This document shows positions 24,721 through 37,490 of a stretch of DNA of 64,000 nucleotides, piece after piece. The stretch's first letter is position 1, and every line of letters begins with the position of its first letter. The position numbers and the translations under genes are program-made. Origin of the DNA: Sisyra terminalis (Eukaryota > Arthropoda > Insecta > Neuroptera > Sisyridae); contig OY292276.1 in the NCBI GenBank assembly GCA_958496175.1, forward strand, positions 36,600,449 to 36,664,448, given 5' to 3'. The notes below the pieces were generated by a model, which was given only the letters and a program-made list of their open reading frames with translations, did not search any database and was not told where the DNA came from.

Positions 24721-27700
24721 ATGTCAAATTTCTCGGAAGGTGTATTAATTAAAAAATTAGCCGACTTAAACCCTTCCCAACAGAGTATCCAAACATTATC
24801 ACTCTGGTTGATACATCATAGGAAACATCATGCTTCAATTGTTAAAGTTTGGTTCAAAGAATTACTTAAAGGTAATTATTTACATTTTGTACTATATCTA
24901 CATTATTTATTTGTTAAACGTATTGTTTATATTCTTATTAAACTTCCTTATACTTAATTCTACGTTATAATTTTTAGCCAAAGATGGTCGAAAACTTACT
25001 TTTATGTACTTGGCTAATGATGTCATCCAAAATAGCAAGAAAAAAGGGCCGGAATTTGGCAAAGAGTTCGGTTCGGTTTTAAAGAAAGCCTTTGAGCACA
25101 TGTCGTCTACAGGCTACAATGAAAAAACGAAAAATAGTTTGAGTCGAGTTTTACAAATTTGGGGAGAAAGAGGTGTGTACGATATGAAACAAATAGCAGA
25201 ATTTCAACAAGCATTTGCCTTACCGAACGAAGGTGATCCGCCTTTAAAAAAAGTTAAGACTGACCATGTAGATAAAAAACCAAGCAAACACGATCGGAAA
25301 TCAAAATCTCCAGCTGTTCGAGAAAAAAAGAAATCAGAAAGTGCTGAAGTTACTCTAAAGGCAAGTTGCTCTTATTTAACTGTAGTTTATATTCATAGCG
25401 TTCATAACAGTCTGAGATCTCACTGCATAGTTTGCACTTAAGATTCAATAAAAATATGTATTTATAGACAATTAGGTATAAGTGATGAAATATGTCATTA
25501 ATTGGTGGCCTTTCAAAATATATCCACAACTATTTTTAAATCTGTTAAATTAAGACTAAGAGTACTCATTTTGTCATTTAAAAAGTTTTAAAACGGACCA
25601 ATGTGAACATTGTTGTTAAAGTTAGCGCTTTCTATCGGTTATTTATCTAACAAATTGGGGATCATGTTGATCTTGTTTTCCTAAACTACAAATATAATTC
25701 GTCTTTAACGGACAGTCACAGTGCCAATTCTATTTCACTCTGACATAAAGAAATGAGAAACAACTAGATCTATGCACTAGGATCTCGGACTATGACGTCT
25801 TTCTTATGACACCTTTTTTTTTGGTCAATATTTTTTTACAAACTTTTAGAGAAAACTATTTATTTTCTTATTTCATTGAAATATAAGATTTTATTTTTAA
25901 GTACTCATGCATGTACACTAGGCTGGGCCAAAGAAAATGACTATTTTTTTGCAAACTTATATCCAAAATGTCCTTCTGAATGATGAAAAAAAATATTATA
26001 CTTTGAGCTCTTATTTTAATATTATGACGTTTATCATCGTTGCTGTTAATGTTTATTCATGCTTTGATATTTTACGTCAGAACTGCTTAAACCTTGGTTT
26101 AAAAAATTTCGTTTCCATCTTATTTCGTCTTATAGAAAATTGAATTCTCTACAAAAAGAAGGTTTGGAATTTTTGAAAGATTGGAATTTTTCGTCAAATG
26201 AGCCGTGTCCGAGTAATTCAGCTTTTTAAAACGATGTGTTTTGTCGAATTTACTTTTATATTTTGGATTTTTGTAACTAACGAATAAATGATATCTAAAA
26301 AAGACCATGACTGATTCTTGAAGGAAATTTAATGCTCTACAAAAAAGGTTTGCTAGTTTTTTTCCAGTTTTCAACTGAACAACGACAATTTTATTGAGAA
26401 AAAAACAATTAAATGAAAATATATTTATTTTGTAGAAAAATTTAATGTTTTTGTAATAATATTGTTAGAATAATGATGAAGATTGAGAGATTTTTTATGA
26501 ATTATGATAAATGATGGTAAAAAAGTAAATTTTTTCCTAAGGGAAAAAAACTGAAGTGAAAATAAAAAATTTATGATTTCAATTTTTCTTCAATATTAAT
26601 CACGAATAACTTCCGAAGAAGTGAATTTAGGTAAGAATTTACCCGAAGTTTTTTGTAGAGCATTAAATTTTCTTCAAGAATCAGTCATGGTCTTTTTTTT
26701 AGATATAATATATTCGTTAGTTACAAAAATTCAAAATAATAAAGTAAAATCGACAAACACATCGATTTAGAAACTTAATTACTCGGAAACGGCTCATCTG
26801 ACAACCTATTTTAACTTGTATTTAAAAACTGAACTTGTACTTAACGGAATCAAACTTTTTCAAAAATTACCGTTGTTAACTCACTCTTAACATTTCTCTA
26901 TGAGATTCAAGAACAATAGCAATCTTCTAAAAACACCTAAAAATACTCATTTATTGCTTTTACATCTAATTTCTTTACTCAGGCGATATTTTATGGTTTT
27001 TCGCACTTTGACAAAAACATATATAATGGTTATATTTACATTTACCATTAAAAACTTTTAAAGGACAAAACTTTCGATTTCGTTCCCTCCGATTTGCATT
27101 CGGTTGCCTCTAAAATAGGCACATGATTCATTCGGTCTTTGTAATCTATAAAATCTCCAAATACGAAAAAACTCAGTTAAAGCTTATTACTGAAAGTATA
27201 TTGGGTTAGTTTTAATGAAGTTTAAATATATTTTAGCAGTTGTGTAGGAAACTACTTAAAAAAATTCTAAAAATTTGGCTCAAGTGTACTTTAGCACACC
27301 CATAATCTGGCAACGTTGCATTTTCGATTTTGTTTTTAATTTAATTCGCGATATTTTCGTTAATTCAATTTTAATATGGTATAATTCTCACTAGTGCTAA
27401 AATACACTTGGACCAAAAATTTATTTGGGACGGCCTCCATTGCTCTTTTGAGTGCCATAAGCCATTTTTGTCAAAATGTAGGCAAAAAAATGACTTAAAG
27501 TGATTCTCACCGTTTGCTATTTATATGATCAGTTTAGAATCGAATCCCCATAATAGTGATTTTTTACACGATTTTAATAAATTAATAGAGCCTATACATT
27601 CTTAAAGCCGTTAGTAATTATAGTCTAAAAATATTAATTACTTTTGTTAAAACACACCTAGAACTTGTAAATCGGACAATGTTTATTAATCTTTTTAGAT

Positions 27701-28272
27701 TGATGGAACTTTAGAAACGCACGTAACACTTAGTCCTCATACTCCTGCCGGTGATCCACCCGAACCTGACGAATTAATTCGTGCGTTACAAGAATTGGAA
27801 AATGCAGCTTCCGGAGATGCAACTGTTAGAGAAAAAATTGCCTCGCTACCTCCAGACGTATCAGAAATTGCTCTTCTTGCCAACCTGCAAGACCGAGAAA
27901 GTGCCGAACGTTTAAGTTTACAAGTCAATGAAGCTTTAAATCTTTTAAACGAATATAATGCCCGACTGAATGCAGAATTGGAATGTCGTAAAAGAGTCGC
28001 CACAATGTTGAGAGATTTTACGCAAGCTCAGCAAGAACTTTTGGCTCAAGCCGAACAGCGCTTGGAAGTAAGGAACAATTATTTTATTATTATTCTTTTA
28101 TTTATTTTACAATTTTTTATTATAGGAATATACAGAGAAGCAACAAAAAATTCATGCCGTAAAGCAAGAAGTAAAATCTCATATTCAAAATTTACCTGAT
28201 TTAACACAACTACCGGATGTAACTGGAGGTTTAGCACCTTTACCATCCGCTGGCGATTTGTTTAATATTTGA
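24721..28272 (+). CDS. RPRD1B: RPRD1 (CREPT/p15RS family), RNA polymerase II CTD-binding protein
   Basis: RPRD1 proteins bind the phosphorylated C-terminal domain of RNA polymerase II and help recruit CTD phosphatase activity. Exons: 24721-24871, 24978-25360, 27699-28067, 28126-28272; 349 aa. A CID domain fills about residues 1-135 (KLTFMYLANDVIQNSKKKGPEF is spanned by exon 2). A Lys-rich linker follows, then a dimerising coiled coil (about 190-335, ENAASGDATVREKIASLP) and the conserved tail GGLAPLPSAGDLF. The second intron starts with GC instead of GT (AAG|GCAAGT). The gene's sequence does not separate paralogues A and B. AATAAA at 28326-28331 is a likely polyadenylation signal. The neighbour CPSF30 starts 345 bp away on the other strand. 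Confidence 0.95.
26194..26801. repeat. Foldback repeat with 153-bp arms in RPRD1 intron 2
   Basis: Arm 26194-26346 pairs with 26649-26801, with scattered mismatches. Shared landmarks are AAGACCATGACTGATTCTTGA and AATTTAATGCTCTACAAAAAA. The 302-bp spacer is AT-rich. A second copy of the CTCTACAAAAA-AAGGTTTG motif lies just outside, near 26147. No ORF or target duplication is clear. Confidence 0.8.
27276..27416. repeat. Palindromic repeat family P, copy 3 (short)
   Basis: The left end TGGCTCAAGTGTACTTTAGC is inverted relative to the right end GCTAAAATACACTTGGACC. The interior AATCTGGCAACGTTGCATTTT matches copy 1 at 6053. It lies in RPRD1 intron 2, about 280 bp before exon 3. Confidence 0.7.
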
Positions 28273-28716
28273 CTTATTTTCAAACCTTACAAAACGAAAT
28301 TGAAACGAGTGTCACCATTGTTTTCAATAAACTTAGAAGTTCCAAATAGCCTTTCTTCATTTATAATTTCCTTCACTTTAGTCATTGATGTGGTTAACGG
28401 AAGAGTATAATAGATTTTCAGAATATAAATTGCTGAACGATTTTAAAAATAAAAGACAACGGTTTTTTAATGTATATTTGCTAGACAAATAAATTTATAT
28501 AAATAATTTGCAAACTATAAACATATTTAAATGAATTATGTATATATAAGAAAAATACTACCTGTAAAATAGTGAAAAATTGCATTTGCAACAAATTCAA
28601 ATTTGACTATTTTGTTTTCCTTTCATTAATTTTATAATAAATGAAATATAATTGTCTAAATTAATATAAATCAATAAACTATTTTATAAACCTTTGAATA
28701 TTTGTACTTTATATTA
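28273..28716. other. RPRD1/IFT172 convergent 3' interval
   Basis: 444 bp separate the two stop codons. AATAAA at 28326 and near 28487 serve the + strand gene. The rest is AT-rich with no other feature. Confidence 0.7.
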
Positions 28717-31700
28717 TTACATAACATAATTAGACGCTCCACACCATGTTTCGATAAATGATAAAACGTTCGTTATATCAGAGTGAGGTGCCATTTTTGC
28801 AGCTAATATCAGCTTAGCCCATGCATCCCGGTTTGCCTTAATTTCAATCTTTTGAAAAGTAACTGGTTGACGAGATGTGTTTACAGGATATCCTGTAACA
28901 ATACAAGGAACGTCGTCAACCCTTAAACTAGCCTCATAAAGAGATCGATCGTCCAACGGCAATGTCTACGAAAAATTAAAGATAAAAAAATGATTTTCTG
29001 TAAACAAGGAAACAAAATACTTGGCTGATTTTCTGATCCATGCTTATAGCCAAAACCCATTCCTTTGCTTCGTCATGCTTAGCCAAATCGTCTTTTAAAT
29101 GCATTTCAGCTGGCAGTGGAATATTTGACGGGAAATCTGTCGCTACTAAATCTGAATGATCAACAAGTTGCGCTCCTCCACTATCTTGATCTTCGATTGC
29201 ATCACAAATATCCAAATAATGGTTGAGAAATACAAATGCTTCAGAATCACGGCCAGCTTCTTTCATGTCCATTCCAGCCTCATAAAAAGCTTTATCCGCT
29301 GGAATTATGTCTGTGTATCGGAGAAGAGCTGCAGATATTTTTGGTGTCATACTATTTAACGTATTTACTTGTTTGCATACACAGCGTAGAGCAAAATAAT
29401 GAGTTATTAATAATAAGGTACGAAATTGACTTTTTATTTCAGTTTTTACATTAGTCTGCGATGTCAGCGCATCATTCTAAAAAAGAAATTAAATAGTAGT
29501 TATTATAATAGTTGATTTAAAAACTCATTAGAACTGGGGTGTTATCAAAACTGGTTAATATTTTTGTGACGTTTTGGTGTAAAATACTAACTCTTTTGAC
29601 AATTTTAAGTTATACACAAAAGTATTTTTTTTAAATTAATTTGTAAGTTATTAATTTGATTTTTGCGACATACGGGAATCCAATTTTTCCAGCAAAAATC
29701 TTAGCATAATAATGACAAAGTACCTCATTTCATACGAATTATTGTATTTTTGAAAAGAAATGGATTCAATACCTTTGAACTCCAAGTAAATTTATAAATT
29801 AGCTATAGTAAAGATCAAAATTTAATCAATCCTCAATTTTCAGTATATAGTTTAAACAACTTCTGGAGACACCTTAACGATAATACAATTTACGAATATA
29901 TTCTAAAACTTTCAGTTATAAAAATGATTTGGAAGAGTCCAAATATTATTTTCATAAATCCGTTCAATCGAATTATTATTGATTAGGGGGCATCCATTAA
30001 TTACGCAAGACGTTTAGGGTGGAGGGGTGTGAGCAAAATCTCACACGATCTTACGTAGAGGAGAGGATAGACTCGGTAAATATCATTTAATTTTTTAAAT
30101 TTTTTATTTTAAATGAATCTTATGTCATCGAAGCACAGATTAACTCATTTACACTGCAAGTACGCATTTTAAAAAATCTCACGTAATATTAGGGGAGGGG
30201 TTGAGTAAAACCTCACGAAATCATACCATGAGAGGAGGGTGGGTCAAAAATAGCTACAATTGTCTCACGTAATTAATAGATGCCCCTTAACTTGAAGCTG
30301 AAAGATATATTTTGCATGTGTACAAAATATGTGAAAGACAAAGAAACTAACATAAACTATTAGAATTTCATTATCAACATGCTTCAAAAAAGTTTCTGTA
30401 AAGGACTTATTTCACAATTGATTAATGAAAATCGTCGCTGCGCCTGACGAGTTGCTTAGGTGCATTTTTTCATTTTTATATTTTATTATTTAAAATTAAG
30501 TAATAATGGATAATAAATAGTATGTGTAAATATGTATGGTGTAGATAGTATGTAATTTTTTTTAATACAAGTATAGAAAAAATATTTTAAAAATTGCTTT
30601 AAAATGTTAGATTTATTTCCTTTGTTTATTAAATAAAATGTTTTTTACTGTTTTACGAAAATCACATTTGGAATTTGTCAGCCGCGGGGACGAAATGTAG
30701 AACTTCTTCAGTATTAATTAGATATGTCTAATAGGAATAAAAGTAATTACTTTATTGGTACAATAATTGATTTTTGAACTTTGGATTCCCATTGAAAAAG
30801 GCAAGTAAAAATTATGTAAAATTATTGTGTAATGTATATCAAACTTTTAAAGTGTAGTAAGTTTTATATAGTTTTAACTTGCTTTATTTCATTGATTTTT
30901 TTATATTTTAGGCATTATCAACTTAAATAATGTAAGTTTGTACAGTTGTACACCTACGTTTTAAGAAATCAAACAAAAAATGAATTTATTCAATCTGATG
31001 AAATATTTCAAGAGACCGAGATGCAGTTTTGGTTTTACAATAATTTTTACAGATACTTATTGGTGACACCCCAACCTTGGATTTTGCAATTACCAAGTTA
31101 TATAATACTTGACGTAATTGAGCCCAAGTATTGTAACTTGAAGGATCCGCGAGCTCATGCATTGCAAAAATGTCCGCTGCAATTCGTACATAAATATTAA
31201 AATTAGCTGCAAGAGCTGGAGCTCCATAAGTAACATATAATGTCAACGCTTCTAAAGTGTATCCATCTCTCAATAATTGTGTGGCATACAAAGCTACATA
31301 TTTATGTAAAATTTGTTGATTTCCCTGAGACTTAGCTTTTTCAATGCATCTTGCCCATTGTCCTTGTTCGGCTAATAAATCTAATGCTCCCATAATATCT
31401 ACAAAGCAACAATTAATTAGTTGTTAACAAAATAGAAATATTAAAAAATTATGATAAATAATTTACCAATATCAGCCAACTGTTCCACATTTCCTTCTTT
31501 TCGTAATCGTTCTTTATACTTTGTTTCAACATACGATTCATAAATAGGTTCCAATTCTTTTGCGATTTTACGCGCCTTGTTCCATTCTTCAGCGGCAATA
31601 AAGCTATCAATGGCTTCTTTTACTAAATCAACACTTAAAAACAACTGAGCCGCCATTGTATTTTCTTCAATTTCAACTAAACGAGGACCTAAAACTTTGA

Positions 31701-34700
31701 CGACATCTATTCCAATGGGACCATCCAAAAAACGATTTGTTAAATCAGCAGCTTGAAGCAATGCTTGATTAACTGTTTGTAAATCGGCTACTTTTGGAGT
31801 AATTCTCAATAAACATCCAATTGCTTGCTTATACTCCCCAGATTGCAACCATTCAGAAGCTTGAGCAAATAAAGCATTGACATTGTTTTGATCGCCGGAA
31901 CTATTAATGGATCGATGATATTCTGATTGTAAAGTCGGTAACATGTTTGGTAGGTACTCACGACAAATACGTAAAGCATCCACCCACATACCTAAAAATT
32001 GCCAAATTATACATTTTTTCCAAAACCAATTCAATTTTTGTACCATTCTCTTTATATTGCTTAATGATAACATCAGCTTTTTGTGCTCGTAACATTAAAG
32101 TTTCATATTGTGTAAAATCTTTTTGAATGAAACATTCGTTTGCTTGAGCTTGTAAAACATCAGGAACAGTATCTGGTTCATGAGTTTCTGCTACGCGTAA
32201 AGCGTTCACCCAATCTCGATTATGAACATGCATTAGAACCGCTTCTTTTGGTTTTTCTCCCAAAATAAATTCAGTTTCTGCTTCTTGATATTTTCCGTCA
32301 TCTTCCAACTGCATAGCATATTTATAATGTACATCTAACATCTTATTTTTGTTGCCTTTACTCAAATTGAACGCAAAATCAAACTGTAATGATTCACATG
32401 CATAATCAATGCACGTTTCTAATATGTTAAATTTATTTAACAAATTCATAGCTGATTCCAACGGTAGACTTCTTGCCCAAATAAAAGCAATCTGATTAGC
32501 AGCTACTTGCCCCCCTTTTAGTTTAGCAACGCGGTGAGCTTCTTCCCACAAGTTATTAGCCCGATACATATTAACGGCTGCTCGCCACTCTTCTGAAAAT
32601 TGAGAATTTTGTAAATATTTTGAATGTATAAAAAAAATGGAAAAGAGGAGCAACATTTTATAACTTAACAATAGCAGTTTGTAATAAAAATGTTCTAAGA
32701 AATATTAAAATTTTTGAAAAGATAAATTCACATGGTTAGGGTTCCACGAAACAAGTTGTCATTTGATTCTAAAATATTCGTAAGATAAACTACAATATTT
32801 TCATAAAAAAGCATTAAACGAACTAGTAAGGTATTACTTGTACATTTGGGGGCATTCATTAATTACGTGAATCAATTTTAGCTATTTTTCGACCCGCCCT
32901 CCCCCTTGGTAAGATTTCCTGAGGTTTTGCTCGACCCTCTCCCCTATACCACGTGAGATTTTTAATAAGTGTAATTTTAATGTGCTTCAACTACATTAAA
33001 TTTATTTAAAAAAAAACAATTTTAAAAAATTTTAAAAAGTTACGTGATATTTGCCGAAATCATCTTCTCCCCCACAGATTGTGTAAGATTTTTCTCGACC
33101 CCCCTCCCCCTAATCGCCTCACTGAATTAAAGGGTATTAAGAGATGTCCCCTTTCTAATAAATTTGTCAAATCCAGTAAAATTTTCCTATCCGTATGGCA
33201 AGGGTTCCAAGATCCGTAAAAACTTTCGTACGGGTTTTACATAAAAAAAAGTTTGGGAGTTCTTATTACCCACCTCCTGCCTTGGATAATAGCCATCGAT
33301 GGCAATTTTTTACAATTGAGAATATTAATCATTTTTATTGTCTTTTATTTTTGAATCGGGCTACTGTAACTATTTGGTTATTATGTCTATGGAAAAAATG
33401 CTTAACAATAAAAAACTATTTTAAGGACAAGGTTTCGATTTTTTATGTAGTTTCAATTTTCCTATTTTCCATGAGTCAAAATATAGCCAATAGTATACCC
33501 AGTAAACACTAAGCGTACTATTTCCTTATTCATTAGAAAACGATTTAGACTAGTGTTTCTCGCCGTGGAGTTGACGTTGGGGATCACAAAAGGTCAATTT
33601 TACAAGTAAGGTGAGTATTTCGAACAACTATTAGTAGTTACTTAAAATTACGTACCTACATGTGAAGAGTGCGTAAGAATTGAAAAAAAGGTTTGTGTCG
33701 CATACCACAAAAAATTGGGGAACATTAATTTAGAAGAAAGATCACCTAAAAGGAAGTAGACTAAGCAGACAAACTTAATTCATTATTTTTCAAGCAAAAA
33801 CAGTTACAAATTCCCGTAATTCGAAGTTCCAAAACAGATAGATAAACCCTAGCACCGTCTTCCAATAAACATGACTCAAAACGTGTTTTTCCTAACTACT
33901 AACTACCAATAAGGACTACCCAAAGGATCTCCACAACTCTGATTGGTTCAACAAGATTTCGTCTCTTCACAGTAAAGTTGTACAAGTAATAAATCCAAAA
34001 CGCCAAGCGATTCAGTTGTAGCGTTATATTCATAGGGAGAATACGTGTTAAGTTCTAATATTGGGTCGTGGTAATATGTTAAAACACATATACTTTTCAA
34101 AATCGCTTAAAATATTGTGATTGTCATCATGTGACTTAGAATAAAACTGTGCTTATATTAAGTGCGAAAGCAAATTAACGGTATGTCTTTATCATAACGA
34201 ATATAAAACAAAATGCGGCTCTTCTTTTTAGAACAAAAATAATTTGCTAATTTATTACCAGCTGCTAAGTAGTGTGCTTCAGCCGCTTTAAATTTATTTT
34301 GTTCCTCCAATTTTTGTCCCAAATGCAAATGTGTAGTTTGAACCAAATCTGGATGAAAACGTTCCACCATCCGAATCATATTTTCATACTGATCATTTCT
34401 TTTGTACATAGCGATAGCCAAATCCGGCTCACCTACACTTAAATATAACTTTTCAGCATCCCTAAACTTATTTTCCATTTCCAACTGTTGCGCCTGTTTT
34501 ATATACATTTCCGAAACCTCTGTTGAATCCAAGTATTTAGAAGCAAGTGCATGTGCTTTGTCCCACTGTTTACTTTCATTATACATATCAACTGCTTCCC
34601 GAAACATTTCCGCTGTTATGTAAAGATTTTCTGCGGTATTATAGTCTTTGGTATCCTTGAAATGTTTAGCCAACTTTTCATAATATTTTAAAACTTGACT

Positions 34701-37490
34701 GGAATCATCAAAAACTTTAATAATTTGCGCTGCTTTTTTCCACTGGCGTGCTTCAACGGCTGCATCCAAAGCTTTCAATGTTTTTCCAGCTTCAATAAAG
34801 TGATTAATAGCTGCATCAAGTTGTTTCACTTGAACCAAATTATCACCCCATTCTTCTTCCAAACTAGTGATTTGATCAGGGGCTATTTGTCGAGCTAGTT
34901 CTACAGCCTTCGGATATATATTGCCTTTTCGATAGAACTGTAAAGCCATTTCATCTCTACCAACTGCATGATAGAGTTCCGCTGCTTGCTCATATAAATT
35001 ATTTTTCAACAATTGCTTTGTAATTTTCATTACTAAATCTTCGTTGCTAAGCAAATTGAGATTTTGTTGTACAATTTTAGAAGCTCTTGCCGGTCGGTTT
35101 GCTTTTAAATAGTAATCGAGAGCTTTTTGTAAATCGCCTTGATATTCTAAAATTTGGCCAGCTTTTTCTTCTTGGCCAGTATGTAAGAGAAATTTCATAT
35201 ATGACTCTTTTAATTCTTCAGTTCGATGATAGGCGCGTTGTTCAGCTAAATTCAAAGCTTCATCCCATTTATGAAATTTTTTGTACATATTTAAAGCGCT
35301 TTCTATATCTCCATGTTCCAAATAAATATTTTCTGCCGTTTTTAAATCGTTGTTAAGTATAGCCATTCGAGCCCATACTTCTGGCGATTGCATTCCATCT
35401 AAATGGTGCGAATTTTCGTAGTCATCACCAATTTTAATAATATCTTTGAGATAAAAAGATTTTGCAACATCTCCGAGAGCCGCGAAGCATCTTTCGGCTA
35501 CTTTTAAATTGTTTGTACTGATTGAAATATTGGCCAAATTATGCCACATCCCCTCCGCTTCTGCTTTGTCACCCAAAGTCTCCAGAAAGAGAATCGCTCG
35601 TCCATAATCGTTATCGTGGATAGCTGTACCAAATTCAACTAGACCTTCGTCTAATTCATAGCTCAATGTTATATTGCCGTCTTGAGAAATTGCTTCGGTT
35701 TTTCCGTTTTCACGAATAATTTCAATAACTTCACCCTGAACAGGAATCAATGTTACTCGATCGGGCAGGTCAATGTTATACCAAACAGCTAAATTATTTT
35801 GCGACTGAGCTACTGCTACATCACTAGCTGGGATCCATTGTACAAAACTAACACTGCTCATAATGGTGATTTTTTCATTGTCGTTAGTATCAACTAAAAC
35901 TAATCTTTGTTTCTTATCGCGAAACAATAGCTTATGTGCCGTTTCACTTAATTCCAACCAATCAATTTTTGAATCGTGGGAAATTTGATTGGTCATCATA
36001 CCACTAATCAAATCAATTATGCAAATTGTCTTTAAGTCTAATAAATAAGCCAGGTGCTTATTTTCATTATTTTGTTTGCGTTCATTTAGTCGAACACTTA
36101 TCAAATGAGGGTTGGCAAACTCTGTACGTACAGAACTTAAAATATTATTTTCGCCATACTCAACCAGAGAAAGTTCACCGGCATTAAATATAAGGCAAAC
36201 AGTAGGATTGTCAAAATAAAATTTTTCGTGTCGACCAGAACTGTTCCATGATACTTCACTTAAGAGATTTCTTTGCAAATCTCCGAGCAGCAAAGTGTCT
36301 TCTGTCCGAGCAACTAAATAATTATCGCGACCCATAATTCGGACATCATCGATTTCTCGTCCTAATTGAGAACGTAAAATAACGCCACGGGCTCCATTGG
36401 CGTTTAATGGTTTGACTAGAACTTGAGACGGTCCTACATAAGTGAGTTCAAATTTATCTTTCCAAACAGAACGTCTTAAGACTGATTCAAACAATTCAAC
36501 ACTTCCGCAAAGACCTCCACAAGCTACTCGAGACCCGTCGCGTTTCCAAGACAAAGCCGTTACAGTATAAAAATAGCGGATCTCTTTAACAGGACCTTCA
36601 TCCCAAGTTGCGTCTCTTGGACTCCAATTATACACTCGCAAACGATTGAAACTACCGATTGCGACTGCTTGCCCACTAGGACTACAACTGGCAATTGTGA
36701 AATCAAATTCATTATCGTCTTTAAAGTAATCAAAAGTGCGCAAAAGTTTTCCTTGAGCATCATAAATTACAACTCTTTTATCACAACCTGCAGCAACTAT
36801 TTGTCCTTGGGGCCATGCTAACGCATACGGAGGACAAGAATGGGTTACCACACGTCCTTCAGTTTGACCATTTTGAGAATCGTCATTAACGAAAAAGCGT
36901 ACGATACTTCCATCTGCATGGCCTGATAAAAATCCAGTACCACGTTGGTTAGAAGTTAGTGAAACCACTAAACTTTCTGATCCGAATAAACTTTGCGATT
37001 TATTATTTTTTGTGTGTAACGCCCTGACTTTTCCGTCCAACAAACCACAAACAATAGGCCCGGTAGCTAACCATATTAAACAAACAACCGGTTGGGGTTG
37101 TGAAAATTTATTGCATATTACCTTTTTTTCTCCCCATCCATCCCCAATTTTATATACATACACAATACAGTCTGATTGCGCGACTGCGATTTTCGTTGAA
37201 TCGGGGCTGAATGCAATGCTTTTGATAATGTACGACTTTTTTCCGTTGGCTGAATCTGAGGGCTTCGTTGAAAATTTATCGCGGCGCTCCCCTTTTTCGT
37301 CAAATATTAGTATTTGGCGATCTGCCGTTGCAACTGCTAGTTTTAAGTTGTTAGGCGACCAAGTCAGTGAAGCTATTTTATTTTCATATTCCTGTTAAAA
37401 TTAATAGCAAACAATTATTGTTAATTGGTGCTAAATATTCAAAGTACTTACTTGTGCTGGTAGAATGGTTTGTAAATGTTTTAATTGCAT
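28717..37490 (-). CDS. IFT172: IFT172, intraflagellar transport complex B subunit
   Basis: IFT172 is a peripheral IFT-B protein needed to build cilia; in insects these are on sensory neurons and sometimes sperm. Seven exons on the minus strand: 37490-37452, 37391-34259, 32592-32044, 31991-31467, 31398-31094, 29476-29021, 28965-28717. Phases agree and the total is 1751 aa, against about 1750 in vertebrates. The start MQLKHL matches the family. WD40 propellers fill roughly the first 600 residues (GERRDKFSTKPSD, IAFSPDSTKIAVAQSD). The rest is TPR-like helical solenoid (DAINHFIEAGKTLKALDAA, DALRICREYLPN), ending ITGYP...WCGAS. Introns are 52-68 bp except two of 1617 and 1666 bp, each of which contains a related MITE. 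The gene is divergent from alanine aminotransferase. Confidence 0.97.
29986..30286. mobile_element. MITE with TTA duplication in IFT172 intron, copy 1
   Basis: The left end GGGGGCATCCATTAATTACG and right end ACGTAATTAATAGATGCCCC are inverted repeats, flanked by TTA at 29983-29985 and 30287-29. The right flank is 30287-30289. Subterminal G-rich blocks follow both ends. There is no coding capacity. It occupies about a fifth of the 1617-bp intron. A relative in opposite orientation is at 32848-33151. Confidence 0.85.
32848..33151. mobile_element. MITE of the same family in IFT172 intron, copy 2
   Basis: The left end GGGGGCATTCATTAATTACG matches the inverted right end of copy 1 and continues with the same TTTTAGCTATTTTT and C-rich segments. 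The right end is degenerate (AGAGATGTCCCC). TTT flanks both sides (32845-32847 and 33152-33154). It lies in the 1666-bp intron of IFT172. Confidence 0.8.

Noticed and set aside
33545..33725. Possible hAT-like remnant (GTTTCTCGCCGTGG ... ATTGGGGAACATTA)
   Set aside because: The ends are too degenerate and no duplication is visible.
37012..37398. Open frame antisense to the IFT172 N-terminus
   Set aside because: Shadow of the WD40-coding exon on the other strand.
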